From assembly GCF_003336705.1 (NCBI RefSeq), contig NZ_QMDL01000001.1, positions 992,001 through 1,056,000 of the forward strand: 64,000 nucleotides of DNA. The letters are read 5' to 3'. The stretch's first letter is position 1, and each line of letters starts with the position of its first letter. Shown here piece after piece: positions 10,060-22,016 of the stretch. Source of the stretch: Marinobacter litoralis (GTDB taxonomy: Bacteria > Pseudomonadota > Gammaproteobacteria > Pseudomonadales > Oleiphilaceae). Both the position numbers and the translations under genes were made by a program. The notes beneath the pieces are model-generated. The model was not told where the DNA came from and ran no database searches. It was given only the letters and a program-made list of their open reading frames with translations.

Positions 10060-10374
10060 TTAGCCCATATCGAACAGTTCGCCCAGCTTGGTAGCCAGCA
10101 TCATGTCGCCTTCGGCGCGCAGCTGGCCAGCCATGAATGCTTGCATGCCGTCAGTTTCGCCAGAAACGATGCCTTGCAGAGTTTCGGAGTTCATGATCAG
10201 GGTAACAGAAGGGTCGTCGTGAGTGCCTTCGTTCAACTTGCAAGAGCCGTCTTTGATTTCCAGGTTGTATGGCTTGTCATCTTCGATATCAAACTGGAAC
10301 ACTAGGTCCATGCCCTGTGCTGCGTCTGCGTTGAAATTCTTTTCCAGCTTCTCAAAAATCTGTTCTACAGACAT
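10060..10374 (-). CDS. SCP2 sterol-binding domain protein
   Basis: Small stand-alone protein (104 residues) of the SCP2 lipid-carrier fold, probably cytosolic. The SCP2 pattern is visible along the whole length: FQFDIEDDKPYNLEIKDGS, then LNEGTHDDPSVTLIMNSETL, then GETDGMQAFMAGQLRAEGDM, which is the C-terminal helix pair that closes the hydrophobic tunnel. In bacteria this fold binds acyl-CoAs or other hydrophobic ligands; the ligand here is unknown. It converges on fimL and diverges from sohB across a 231-bp gap that must hold both promoters. Confidence 0.9.
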   Translation of the reverse strand: MSVEQIFEKLEKNFNADAAQGMDLVFQFDIEDDKPYNLEIKDGSCKLNEGTHDDPSVTLIMNSETLQGIVSGETDGMQAFMAGQLRAEGDMMLATKLGELFDMG

Positions 10375-10605
10375 TAGTTATACCCTTTTTGGTGATAGTC
10401 TTATCTTTCATTGGCGGATCAACAACCCGAGCGAAACGGACTCTGTGATAGCTGGGTATCGCCGACCTCAGTATTCGACTTTATGGTGACGGCAGGATCA
10501 TGTCAAGCTTGATCGAACGCTTGTTTTAATTTGATTCGGGCTTATCAGTTAAGGTGCGACAGAGTACACTCTGGGGTTTGCATAAAGCGCACTGGAGACT
10601 GCATT

Positions 10606-11658
10606 TTGGAATTCATTAGTGATTACGGATTGTTCCTTGCCAAGGTTGCAACCTTCGTTGTAGCGGCGATTATTTTGGTCGCGGTTATTTTGTCCGCAAG
10701 CAAGCATAGTGATTCGGACGATGACGAAGGCGAGCTGAAGGTTCGAAAACTTAACGACAAATACCGAAACCTGAAAGAGTCGATTCAGGCCAAGTTGATG
10801 TCCGATGACGAATACAAGGCTTGGAACAAACAAAAGAAGAAAGAAGATAAAGCAAAGAAAAAAGCGGCTAAAAACAAAGGCGATGACGAAAGCGAAGCGA
10901 AATCCCGTATCTACGTGATCGACTTCGACGGCGATATCAAGGCCAGTGATACCGACACGCTTCGCCGTTCCGTGACCGCTGTCCTGAGCGTTGCAGACCC
11001 GAAAAAAGACGAAGTAGTAGTCCGCCTTGAGAGTGGTGGTGGCTTGGTTCATGCCTATGGCTTGGCATCAGCCCAATTGGATCGCATACGCAGCAAAGGC
11101 CTGTCATTGACCGCCTGCGTTGATAAAGTAGCGGCCAGCGGCGGGTACATGATGGCTTGTGTGGCTGACAAAATCATTGCATCTCCATTTGCCGTTATCG
11201 GCTCAATCGGCGTTGTTGCTCAACTGCCGAACTTCCATCGCTTGCTTGAGAAGAATAACGTCGATTTCGAAGTGCTGACTGCGGGCGAACACAAACGCAC
11301 GCTCACCATGTTCGGAGAGAACACCGAAAAAGGCCGACAGAAGTTTCTGGAAGATCTGGAAGATACACACGGTTTGTTTAAAGACTACGTAAGCGAGCGT
11401 AGGCCAAACCTTGATATCCAAGCGGTTGCTAATGGTGACATCTGGTTCGGAAAGCGTGCATTGGACGTAAAGCTGATCGACGAAATTAAAACCTCCGATG
11501 AGTACCTCATCGAAGCTTGCGATCGTGCTGAAGTGGTTTCAGTCTCGTTCCAGCAAAAGCGGACACTGGCTGAGAAGATCGGTATTGCGACCAGCACGGC
11601 GCTGGAGCGCTCCGTGTGGAAGGTCTTGAGTGCTTTCAGGAATCAGAAGATTCAATAG
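10606..11658 (+). CDS. sohB: Inner-membrane serine protease SohB (signal peptide peptidase family S49)
   Basis: Membrane-anchored S49 peptidase. The N-terminal membrane segment spans about residues 11-31, followed by a highly charged Lys/Asp/Glu linker (about 65-100) and then the protease domain. The likely nucleophile is Ser178 (KVAASGGYMM) and the likely general base Lys230 (GEHKRTLTMFGE). I choose the TTG at 10606: GGAG sits 8 nt upstream, and the resulting EFISDYGLFLAK matches the family N-terminus. The frame is open back to 10531, but that extension has no family match. Length from TTG is 350 residues. Confidence 0.92.
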   Translation: MEFISDYGLFLAKVATFVVAAIILVAVILSASKHSDSDDDEGELKVRKLNDKYRNLKESIQAKLMSDDEYKAWNKQKKKEDKAKKKAAKNKGDDESEAKSRIYVIDFDGDIKASDTDTLRRSVTAVLSVADPKKDEVVVRLESGGGLVHAYGLASAQLDRIRSKGLSLTACVDKVAASGGYMMACVADKIIASPFAVIGSIGVVAQLPNFHRLLEKNNVDFEVLTAGEHKRTLTMFGENTEKGRQKFLEDLEDTHGLFKDYVSERRPNLDIQAVANGDIWFGKRALDVKLIDEIKTSDEYLIEACDRAEVVSVSFQQKRTLAEKIGIATSTALERSVWKVLSAFRNQKIQ

Positions 11659-11668
11659 CAGATGAGGC

Positions 11669-11706
11669 AAGAGCAGGTGCCAACTCGTTAGCTGGCACCT
11701 GCTCTT
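11669..11706. terminator. Bidirectional hairpin terminator between sohB and the DUF934 gene
   Basis: A perfect 14-bp stem (11669-11682 with 11693-11706) and a 10-nt loop between convergent genes. The T-run is short on either side (CTTTTAG on the plus strand), but the stem is very stable. Confidence 0.8.
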
Positions 11707-11725
11707 TTAGTGCGATACTTTCAGA

Positions 11726-12232
11726 TCAGGACGCCCGGCGGCGGAACAGCGGCACGTCGTTATCCACGGCAGCTTGATACGTCTCAGAGAAGAAATTCAG
11801 GCAACGTGCGGCCTTGGTAATGTCCTTATCGGCGCGAAGCACATAAGAATCAAAGCCGCAGCGTTTCATGAACTGAAGCTGGTCCAGCAGCACATCACCG
11901 ATAGCCCGCAGTTCACCCGTGTAACCAAATCTCTCTCTCAGCAGGCGGCCGATGCTGTAACCGCGGCCATCTACGAAGCGAGGAAAGTTTACTGCAATCA
12001 ATGGCAGTTCGTTTACCTTGCCTTCCAGCAGTTCTGGCTCGTCATGACTGTCGAACCAAACACCGATATCAGTACGGCCCGCGAAATGTTCATAGCCTGC
12101 AAGCCACAGATCGGCAGGAATCAGCGCCGGTTGACCCTCTGGGATATCCAGAGAGTCACCTTCGGCCGGGCGGGCAACCACTACCCAATTGTCGTTACGA
12201 ATGGTGCCGTCAGCGGCAATAACATCAGGCAT
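11726..12232 (-). CDS. DUF934 family sulfite reductase-associated protein
   Basis: Conserved partner of the single-chain CysI found in Pseudomonas-like bacteria; its biochemical role is not settled. Family features include LIPADLWLAGYEHFAGRTDIGVW, then LIAVNFPRFVDGRGYSIGRL, and LRAIGDVLLDQLQFMKRCGF, which contains the Cys near residue 135. At 168 residues it is of typical size. The start ATG overlaps the last 8 bases of cysI, so it is translationally coupled. This supports a job in assimilatory sulfite reduction, either in assembly or as an electron-transfer helper; that is inference. Confidence 0.88.
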   Translation of the reverse strand: MPDVIAADGTIRNDNWVVVARPAEGDSLDIPEGQPALIPADLWLAGYEHFAGRTDIGVWFDSHDEPELLEGKVNELPLIAVNFPRFVDGRGYSIGRLLRERFGYTGELRAIGDVLLDQLQFMKRCGFDSYVLRADKDITKAARCLNFFSETYQAAVDNDVPLFRRRAS

Positions 12233-13877
12233 AAACCCGCTCCTTGAATGGATTCAAACCAACCCGGCGATAGGTGTCCAGGAAAGTTTCTTCTTCAGTC
12301 CGGTTCTCAACGAACACATCAATGATCTTGGAAACAACGGCCGGCATGTCTTCCCGTGCAAACGACGGCCCAAGAATCTTGCCGATATTTGCGTCATGCT
12401 GGGATGACCCGCCCAGGCTCACCTGATAGAACTCGGCGCCTTTCTTGTCGACACCCAGAATGCCGATGTGGCCGACATGGTGATGTCCGCAGGCGTTCAT
12501 GCACCCAGAGATGTTCAGGTCGATCGGACCCAGATCGTAGAGATAATCCAGATCATCAAACTGGCGCTGGATGGCATCAGCGACTGGAATTGACTTCGCG
12601 TTTGCCAGCGCGCAGTAATCGCCACCCGGGCAGCAAATCATGTCGGTGAGCGTGTTCAGGTTAGCAGTGGCGAAGCCCATGCCTGTGATGGACTGCCAAA
12701 GTTCGAACAAGCGGTCTTGGCGTACATCGGCCAGTACCATGTTCTGCTCGTGGGTCGCACGGGCTTCACCGAAGCTGAATTCGTCTGCCAGATCAGCGAT
12801 TTGTTCAAGTTGGCGGTCGGTCATGTCGCCAGGCGGGGTGCCGGTTTTCTTCAGCGTCAGCGTGACGATGGCATAGCCAGGCTTCTTGTGCTCGCCCACG
12901 TTATGGGTCAACCAGCGATCAAACTCTTTGTTCTCGAACCGCTGCTGGCTCAATGTATCGGTGGCGTCTTCCAGGCTTTCATAAGCCGGCTCGGTGAAGT
13001 AACCCTTAACACGGGCAATCTCTTCTAGCGTGAGACGCGTCGGGGAGTTCTTGATCTGTTCCCACTCTGCTTCAACTTTCTCGGCAAAAGTTGCCGGGCT
13101 CAAAGCTTTCACCAGAATCTTGATGCGCGCTTTGAATTTGTTGTCCCGACGCCCGTAGCGGTTGTACACCCGCACAACGGCTTCCAGATACGTAAGAAGA
13201 TCGAGTTCTGGCAGGAATTCACGGATTACTGGGCCGACCATCGGGGTGCGGCCCAAACCGCCGCCTACGTGGACTCTGAAGCCCAGTTCGCCCTGATCGT
13301 TACGAACCATTTGCAAACCAATATCGTGCACTTGGATTGCTGCACGGTCGGTATGCTCCGACGCGTTCACCGCAATTTTGAATTTACGAGGCAGGAACGC
13401 AAATTCTGGATGGAACGTTGACCACTGGCGGATAATCTCGCAGTACGGGCGCGGATCTGCGATTTCGTCTTTCTGCACGCCGGAAAACTGATCCGTCGTG
13501 GTGTTGCGAATACAGTTACCGCTGGTCTGGTTCGCGTGCATTTCAACTTCGGCCAGCTCGGCAAGAATATCCGGAACATCTTCCAGGCGCGGCCAGTTCA
13601 GCTGAATATTGGTCCGTGTGGTGACGTGGGCATAGCCTTTGTCGTAGTCACGGGTTACTCGAGCTAAGCGCCGTAACTGCTCGGAACGGAGCATGCCGTA
13701 GGGTACGCAGATACGCAGCATGGGTGCGAGGCGTTGGACATAAAGACCGTTCTGTAGGCGAAGAGGCAAAAATTCCTCTTCGGAAAGTTCACCCGCCAAG
13801 GCGCGTTCGGTCTGGTCCCGGAATTGGGCGACGCGCTCTGCGGCAATTTTTCGGTCGTGTTCATCGTAAACGTACAT
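12225..13877 (-). CDS. cysI: Sulfite (or nitrite) reductase hemoprotein
   Basis: Assimilatory siroheme/4Fe-4S enzyme that reduces sulfite to sulfide. The cluster-siroheme cysteines are visible as C416-x5-C422 (CPGGDYC) and C459-x3-C463 (SGCMNACGHH). Siroheme-contact basic segments are present (TRTNIQLNW at 88-96 and RNTTTDQFSGV). The 550-residue length fits the ferredoxin/flavodoxin-linked type found with DUF934 rather than the NADPH-dependent CysIJ complex; no cysJ is adjacent. A nitrite reductase role is less likely given the DUF934 partner. The upstream 238-bp AT-rich gap should hold its promoter. Confidence 0.93.
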   Translation of the reverse strand: MYVYDEHDRKIAAERVAQFRDQTERALAGELSEEEFLPLRLQNGLYVQRLAPMLRICVPYGMLRSEQLRRLARVTRDYDKGYAHVTTRTNIQLNWPRLEDVPDILAELAEVEMHANQTSGNCIRNTTTDQFSGVQKDEIADPRPYCEIIRQWSTFHPEFAFLPRKFKIAVNASEHTDRAAIQVHDIGLQMVRNDQGELGFRVHVGGGLGRTPMVGPVIREFLPELDLLTYLEAVVRVYNRYGRRDNKFKARIKILVKALSPATFAEKVEAEWEQIKNSPTRLTLEEIARVKGYFTEPAYESLEDATDTLSQQRFENKEFDRWLTHNVGEHKKPGYAIVTLTLKKTGTPPGDMTDRQLEQIADLADEFSFGEARATHEQNMVLADVRQDRLFELWQSITGMGFATANLNTLTDMICCPGGDYCALANAKSIPVADAIQRQFDDLDYLYDLGPIDLNISGCMNACGHHHVGHIGILGVDKKGAEFYQVSLGGSSQHDANIGKILGPSFAREDMPAVVSKIIDVFVENRTEEETFLDTYRRVGLNPFKERVYA

Positions 13878-14115
13878 AGTGGAACGTCCTGCCTGCTAAC
13901 ATCAGAAGCTAATAGTTATGGCGGCAATTTTACATTGCGCCTTATTCCTGATGCGAAGGATACCAGCAGGTTTTTATTCTCAAAACGATTATTTCAAAAT
14001 ATCTTTATCGATTCAGGTGATAAGGGCTACGAGTCGGCTGGACGAATGTCAGTTATCTGCTTTAATTTCACCAGCAACTTGATAAAAACAATGACGTTAT
14101 ACGAGTGAGGTACGC

Positions 14116-14220
14116 ATGAAGCAGTCAGATCGTTCCGACAGTGTTGTAGATTCCATGGCCGCCGTTGTCTTGGTTGTTCTTGTGGTGGGGTTCGCGGTTC
14201 TTTGGGTATCTGGCCAATAA
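14116..14220 (+). CDS. Small single-span membrane peptide (34 residues)
   Basis: ATG at 14116 with GAGG 6 nt upstream opens a 34-codon frame. The product has a polar N-terminus (MKQSDRSDSVVDSM) and one strongly hydrophobic Val-rich segment at about residues 15-32, ending VSGQ. I do not recognise it. It is convergent with the DUF2970 gene and their 3' ends form one inverted repeat (see 14209-14235). The good ribosome site, clean membrane-peptide profile and position support a real gene, but there is no homology evidence. Confidence 0.55.
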   Translation: MKQSDRSDSVVDSMAAVVLVVLVVGFAVLWVSGQ

Positions 14221-14235
14221 ATTTTATTGGCCAGA
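14209..14235. terminator. Palindromic shared 3' end of two convergent small membrane protein genes
   Basis: A perfect 12-bp inverted repeat (14209-14220 with 14224-14235) separated by 3 nt. Each arm is the last four codons of a gene (TCT GGC CAA TAA), so both proteins end Ser-Gly-Gln-stop. It may act as a bidirectional hairpin, but there is no long T-tract. Confidence 0.6.
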
Positions 14236-14466
14236 CAGAACCAGATTGACGACCAGTATCAGGCCTCCAACAAAAAGTCCGGTAAAAATCAGGCCGGCGA
14301 CAATATAGGGTGCAGGGCTATGGCTGGAAAAGTCTTCTTGCCGGTTTTTGTTTGATTGGACGCCAAACGCACCGGCAAGAATGCTCTGTGTGATCTTTAA
14401 AACCCCGGGGCTCCGGGGTTTTTCGTTTTTGCTGTTTTTATTTTTGTTTTTAGCAACGTCAGTCAT
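14224..14466 (-). CDS. DUF2970 family small membrane protein
   Basis: An 80-residue protein with a Lys/Asn-rich cytoplasmic N-terminus, then the DUF2970 core: the amphipathic stretch GVLKITQSILAGAFGVQSNK at about 21-40 and a membrane segment at about 53-77 (YIVAGLIFTGLFVGGLILVV). Function unknown. It lies 14 bp after the metH stop on the same strand, so it is probably carried on the metH transcript. Confidence 0.85.
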   Translation of the reverse strand: MTDVAKNKNKNSKNEKPRSPGVLKITQSILAGAFGVQSNKNRQEDFSSHSPAPYIVAGLIFTGLFVGGLILVVNLVLSGQ

Positions 14467-14480
14467 AAGAGGTTCCCGAA

Positions 14481-18179
<3,699 letters not shown>

Positions 18180-18420
18180 AGATAAATCTTCCGGTGTCAT
18201 GAATAACATCTAATAAACGTAGTGCGGCGGGATCATAGCAAAAATGCAACAGAAGGTCTTAGTACAGATGATCATTATCAAGTGACTTAAAATTAGGACT
18301 GTCGGTGGCAGCAATACGGGAAATTAGTTACGTCTGAAATGCTTGACTGTTTTACTTGGTCTTTCAACTTTCATCCAAGTCTCTTAAAATGGAAGCTACA
18401 TTTGAAAACAGGTAGGAAGC

Positions 18421-19008
18421 ATGGCCGTGGTAACTGTGACAGATTCCGCACGAGATTATCTCGCAAGCTTGATAGAAAAGCAGGATGTTGAAGGCATGGG
18501 GGTTCGCATTTTCGTAACCCAGCCGGGTACACGGAATGCGGAAACGTGTCTGGCTTATTGTCCGCCGAATGAAGTGGTGCCGACGGATGAAGCGAAAGAT
18601 CTGGAAAAATTCATGTTGTATCTGGATCACAACTCCGTGCCGTTTCTGGAAGACGCTTTCGTGGACTATTCGAAAGACCAGATGGGCGGGCAGCTGACGA
18701 TCAAGGCGCCGAACGCGAAAGTACCCCAGGTTTCTGACGATGCACCGCTTCCTGAGCGAGTCCAGTACGTCCTCGCCTCTGAAATTAACCCGAGCCTGGC
18801 CGCCCACGGTGGCGATGTGTCTTTGGTCGAGATCGTTGACGAATCCGTAGCGGTGCTGCGGTTTGGCGGTGGTTGCCAAGGGTGCTCTGCGGTTAGCCTC
18901 ACGCTGAAGCAGGGCGTCGAGAAAACGTTGAAAGAGCGCGTGCCAGAAATCACTGCAGTACGGGACGTAACGGATCATACGCAAACCGAGAACGCGTATT
19001 ACCAGTAA
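18421..19008 (+). CDS. nfuA: Fe-S biogenesis protein NfuA
   Basis: Carrier that delivers 4Fe-4S clusters to target enzymes. The N-terminal degenerate A-type domain covers about residues 1-100 and lacks the full cysteine set. The C-terminal Nfu domain has the cluster-binding CxxC at Cys152 and Cys155 ([12 protein letters not shown]). At 195 residues it matches E. coli NfuA in layout. It diverges from metH across a gap of about 240 bp. Nearby sulfur genes (cysI, tus) fit but do not prove co-regulation. Confidence 0.96.
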   Translation: MAVVTVTDSARDYLASLIEKQDVEGMGVRIFVTQPGTRNAETCLAYCPPNEVVPTDEAKDLEKFMLYLDHNSVPFLEDAFVDYSKDQMGGQLTIKAPNAKVPQVSDDAPLPERVQYVLASEINPSLAAHGGDVSLVEIVDESVAVLRFGGGCQGCSAVSLTLKQGVEKTLKERVPEITAVRDVTDHTQTENAYYQ

Positions 19009-19040
19009 ATTCTCTTAAATCGTCGAGTTTCCCGCCGTTA

Positions 19041-19084
19041 GCAGGTGGTGGCGCTGGCCGCCGCCTGCCACTATCACGTTTTTT
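19041..19084 (+). terminator. Probable terminator after nfuA
   Basis: A 12-bp GC-rich stem with two G-U pairs (19041-19052 with 19057-19068) and a GCTG loop. A T6 run begins 10 nt after the stem, so it is less canonical than the other terminators here. Confidence 0.55.
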
Positions 19085-19208
19085 GACTGGCAATGCGGCC
19101 AATGTGGCGCGGGCCCGGTTAGTTCATCATTCGCCACATACTTGGATGTTTAGTGCGGTATTTTGCCGTTTCTTGCGAACAATACCCCGCGGGTGGCGGG
19201 GATGATGG

Positions 19209-20444
19209 ATGGGATTGCGCTTGTCTGAATACTCATTTCTATTGTCTGAATACTCACTTCTATTAGTACCTTTGGTGGCCGCGCTTGTCGGTTGGGCCAC
19301 TAATTGGCTTGCAATACAAATGTCATTCTATCCCGTTCAGTTTGTTGGGATCGGTTTTCTCGGCTGGCAGGGTGTTATACCGCGTAAAGCAGAGAAAATG
19401 GCGCACATTTGTGTTGATCAAACGCTTCAGCAATTTGGGGATCTCAACTCGGTCTATCGGAAGCTTGAGCCTCACAAAATTGTCGAGCATGTGGTTAATC
19501 TGGTGTCCCCAAGATTGGATGAGTACATCGATTCCATGATGTATGAAGTGCAGCCTGTGCTCTGGGATAACCTGCCGCTTTTTGTGCGTTCCAGAATATA
19601 CCGGTGGGCACGTGAACAATTACCCTCGAGAATTGAAGAGCTGGTTGATGATATTGGTGATGATCTCGACAGTCTCGTTGATCTAAAGGCCCTGTTAAGT
19701 CGGCAGTTGCAAACCAACCCTGACCTTATGAACCGGATATTTAAAGAAGCCGGCGCGGTTGAGTTGAGGTCTGTGGTTAACCGGGGTGCATGGATTGGTG
19801 GGTTGCTTGGGGCTGCGTTGCTGCCGCTCTGGATGCGGTACCCGGAACCTTGGGCTTTGCCAGTGGGCGGCTTTTTGATCGGATTTGTCACGAACTGGCT
19901 TGCTATCAATCTGATTTTTGCTCCGCTGCGGCCTCGCCGGTTTCTGTTTTGGAAAGTTCAGGGGTTGTTTTTACGACGCCAAAACGAAATCAGCGATGTC
20001 TGGGCTCGCCTGGTCGCTGAAGAATTGATTACCGTAGAGCTGGTGGCCGACGCGATGGTGAATGGCCGTCAAGCCACTCGAACACGGGCCATTTTGCAGA
20101 AGCATCTCAGGCCCATGCTGGACGAATCTCTGCTGCTGAAGGTGGCGGCTCAAGTCAGCGTCGGAATGACAGGCTATGCCGATCTAAAGCGCGTCATGAA
20201 CGATAAAGCCGTTATCGCAACGAAAGATGTGTTTGCCGATCCGACATTCAAAAAGGAGCGTGCGCCTGCCGTGGCGGCCGTGCTCTCCGAGCAGATGAAA
20301 TCGTTGAAGCCTGAAGAATTTCAAAACATTCTGCGCCCGGCTTTTCGAGAGGAAGAGCTCCAGCTGATGGTCGTTGGCGGCATATTCGGCGCCGCTGCGG
20401 GGTTGGTTCAAATTCTTGGAACGACCTATCTGCCCTTATTTTAG
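19209..20444 (+). CDS. DUF445 family membrane protein
   Basis: A 411-residue protein of unknown function. Hydrophobic segments lie at the N-terminus (about 16-40), in the middle (about 190-240) and at the C-terminus (about 388-410). The motif TNWLAI occurs twice, near residue 31 and near 233, a hallmark of DUF445 that suggests an internal repeat. Between them are long charged helices. A 21-bp tandem duplication at the 5' end adds seven residues (LSEYSFL, LSEYSLL). The exact start is uncertain because three ATGs occur within 19202-19211; only the last is in frame. Confidence 0.85.
   Translation: MGLRLSEYSFLLSEYSLLLVPLVAALVGWATNWLAIQMSFYPVQFVGIGFLGWQGVIPRKAEKMAHICVDQTLQQFGDLNSVYRKLEPHKIVEHVVNLVSPRLDEYIDSMMYEVQPVLWDNLPLFVRSRIYRWAREQLPSRIEELVDDIGDDLDSLVDLKALLSRQLQTNPDLMNRIFKEAGAVELRSVVNRGAWIGGLLGAALLPLWMRYPEPWALPVGGFLIGFVTNWLAINLIFAPLRPRRFLFWKVQGLFLRRQNEISDVWARLVAEELITVELVADAMVNGRQATRTRAILQKHLRPMLDESLLLKVAAQVSVGMTGYADLKRVMNDKAVIATKDVFADPTFKKERAPAVAAVLSEQMKSLKPEEFQNILRPAFREEELQLMVVGGIFGAAAGLVQILGTTYLPLF
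19221..19262 (+). repeat. 21-bp in-frame tandem duplication at the DUF445 gene start
   Basis: Copies at 19221-19241 and 19242-19262 differ at one base (T at 19236, C at 19257). Each encodes LSEYS-F/L-L. It looks like a recent slippage or duplication event and does not break the frame. Confidence 0.9.
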
Positions 20445-20515
20445 TGGGCGCTTAAGGTCGGATATTGATGGTGAAGAGCCGCAGGGGGTGCAATGTGGAT
20501 GAAGAGCTGCTTCAT

Positions 20516-20842
20516 TCACAGGCAATTTGTTGGTCTGGGTAAGCCGGCTATTTTGCAGGCGGTTTTTGCGGGGGTGCCGGGGAATAACTGCATCAGGTAA
20601 ATGCTGTTACCTTTTTCCTCACCCAGTGCATCCTTGACGGCTTTCACAAATAGCCGGTTAGACGGGGGTGACATCTCATGTGCTTTATAAAACTCTCTTA
20701 GAAACTCTATGATTTCCCAATGATTATCGCTAAGGGCGATGTCGTCTTCGGCTGCAATTATAGCGGCAACATCTGATGTCCAGCTGGTTGCGTCTTCCAG
20801 AAAACCTTCGTTATTTCTTTCGGGTAGATTTGAATTGCTCAT
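20516..20842 (-). CDS. tusE: Sulfur carrier TusE (DsrC family)
   Basis: Final sulfur acceptor of the Tus relay, passing persulfide sulfur to MnmA for 2-thiouridine formation in tRNA. The DsrC-family core is clear: WTSDVAAIIAAEDDIALSDNHWE region, FYKAHEMSPPSNRLFVK, and the C-terminal LPRPTNCL with the essential penultimate Cys. I use the ATG at 20842 (108 residues). The frame is open to 20923 but that would overlap tusB and has no family match. It is the last gene of tusD-C-B-E. Only the terminal Cys is present, as in TusE rather than true sulfite-reductase DsrC. Confidence 0.93.
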   Translation of the reverse strand: MSNSNLPERNNEGFLEDATSWTSDVAAIIAAEDDIALSDNHWEIIEFLREFYKAHEMSPPSNRLFVKAVKDALGEEKGNSIYLMQLFPGTPAKTACKIAGLPRPTNCL

Positions 20843-20844
20843 GT

Positions 20845-21138
20845 TTACCAACTGATTATCTTTTCGTGATTTGCCGTTAGCTGTACCAGCCGATCGTAAT
20901 CGATCGTTTTGATGTCTCCACATGAGCGCTCGAGTGCTCTGGCTTTGATGTCTGCTGCAAGAGCAAAGACTTGGCAGGGGAACTCCGGCTGGGCAATGGC
21001 AGCAGCAAATACACCGTTTTCGATCAATACCAGGGTGTCCTCCTGAGCCAGCACCTGCATGCAGGTGGTGTACCTTGGGTGCTCAGGAGATTTGTTCAAA
21101 ATATGAAGTGTAGGGTGGCTCGATGCGTTGCCGGTCAT
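20845..21138 (-). CDS. tusB: Sulfur relay protein TusB (DsrH family)
   Basis: One of the three subunits of the TusBCD complex that moves sulfur from TusA to TusE. The 97-residue protein shows the family start LHILNKSPEHPRY and the block EDTLVLIENGVFAAA, ending KIISW. It lies 12 bp after tusC and 2 bp before tusE, consistent with a single transcript. It does not carry the catalytic cysteine, which in this complex is on TusD. Confidence 0.9.
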   Translation of the reverse strand: MTGNASSHPTLHILNKSPEHPRYTTCMQVLAQEDTLVLIENGVFAAAIAQPEFPCQVFALAADIKARALERSCGDIKTIDYDRLVQLTANHEKIISW

Positions 21139-21150
21139 AATGTCTGCTCT

Positions 21151-21501
21151 TTAGCCTGCGAAGACCACTTGGTTGTGGCTGCTTAATAGGTCTTGAATGT
21201 TATCTGACAACTCTACGCCGGACAGCATTTCCGCTTCATCCAGTCCGTAGTGCTGGCAAGCGCGCTTGTCGGCCACTAAGACTTCTATTCCGAACAGGGG
21301 AGCAGCAGACAGGTTTTTTTCTGCAGACTTCTGGCCCACGCTGGCGGGCTGCTGACCTTTGCGGAGCCAGTTAACACCTGCGCCCGTGAACAGCATAGCT
21401 GCAGGCTGGTCGAACGCGGCCAGCGAAAAGGCCATATCCAGCGCTTCACGCCCGGCCCAGGAGCCGTAGGGTGCTTGGTCGATCACAATGAGCGTGGTCA
21501 C
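21151..21501 (-). CDS. tusC: Sulfur relay protein TusC (DsrF family)
   Basis: Structural subunit of TusBCD in tRNA 2-thiolation. It has 116 residues with the DsrE/F-fold features IDQAPYGSWAGREALDMAFS at the N-terminus and the AAMLFTGAGVNWL strand-loop. The single visible Cys (KRACQHYGL) is not the family catalytic residue. The start is one base after the tusD stop. Confidence 0.92.
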   Translation of the reverse strand: MTTLIVIDQAPYGSWAGREALDMAFSLAAFDQPAAMLFTGAGVNWLRKGQQPASVGQKSAEKNLSAAPLFGIEVLVADKRACQHYGLDEAEMLSGVELSDNIQDLLSSHNQVVFAG

Positions 21502-21502
21502 A

Positions 21503-21913
21503 TCAGTTTCCCCCGTGGAAGTAGAGGGCCTTGTTGGAGGTCAGGTTGCCTTCTACCCATTCTCCCAGGCCGGCAATCACGAACGGCGAGCGAAGATTGT
21601 TGGCGGTAAGTTCATAGCGAGCCTGTTCCGTTTCGTCCACAAGGCCTCGGCGCAAGGCAGAGGCAATGCAGGCCGCAGCGGGTATCCCATGTTCCGTGAG
21701 GAAGCCTGCCCACTCATGGGGCCAGTGAATTTCATCGGAGGGGGGAGAGCTCAGGTTGGACGCGAGGTGCACGCCCTCACCGTACAGGAATACGCGGTCG
21801 ATTCTGTGCCCGGCCGAGAGGGCTGCTCTCGCGAACATCAAGGCGGTTTGGGGTGCCTGGGTAGTCCACGGGGCGCCTGTGATAACCAGCGTATAAGTAA
21901 GCGAATTCGGCAT
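21503..21913 (-). CDS. tusD: Sulfurtransferase TusD (DsrE family)
   Basis: Catalytic subunit of TusBCD that accepts persulfide sulfur. The 136-residue protein begins NSLTYTLVITGAPWTTQAPQ, has the FLYGEGVHLAS turn, and carries the catalytic Cys in PAAACIASALRRGL (near residue 79). It is the first gene of tusDCBE. The promoter should lie in the short gap up to the terminator at 21965. Confidence 0.93.
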   Translation of the reverse strand: MPNSLTYTLVITGAPWTTQAPQTALMFARAALSAGHRIDRVFLYGEGVHLASNLSSPPSDEIHWPHEWAGFLTEHGIPAAACIASALRRGLVDETEQARYELTANNLRSPFVIAGLGEWVEGNLTSNKALYFHGGN

Positions 21914-21964
21914 GGGTCAGAGTTCTGGTAGTCGATAGATGCAGGTTATGAGTGTACCTAAAGC

Positions 21965-21993
21965 AGAAACCCCGGCAAAGCGCCGGGGTTTCT
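21965..21993 (-). terminator. Intrinsic terminator after the yccA-like gene
   Basis: Stem of about 12 bp (21965-21976 with 21982-21993) with loop AAAGC, located just after the minus-strand stop at 22017 and before the tusD promoter region. It separates the two transcripts. Confidence 0.85.
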
Positions 21994-22016
21994 TGAGGCT
22001 AATTCAGTTTTCTGAA

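Noticed and set aside
18180..18420. Cobalamin riboswitch upstream of metH
   Set aside because: I looked for the B12-box and associated helices in the gap and saw no convincing match. A covariance-model search of this gap would settle it.
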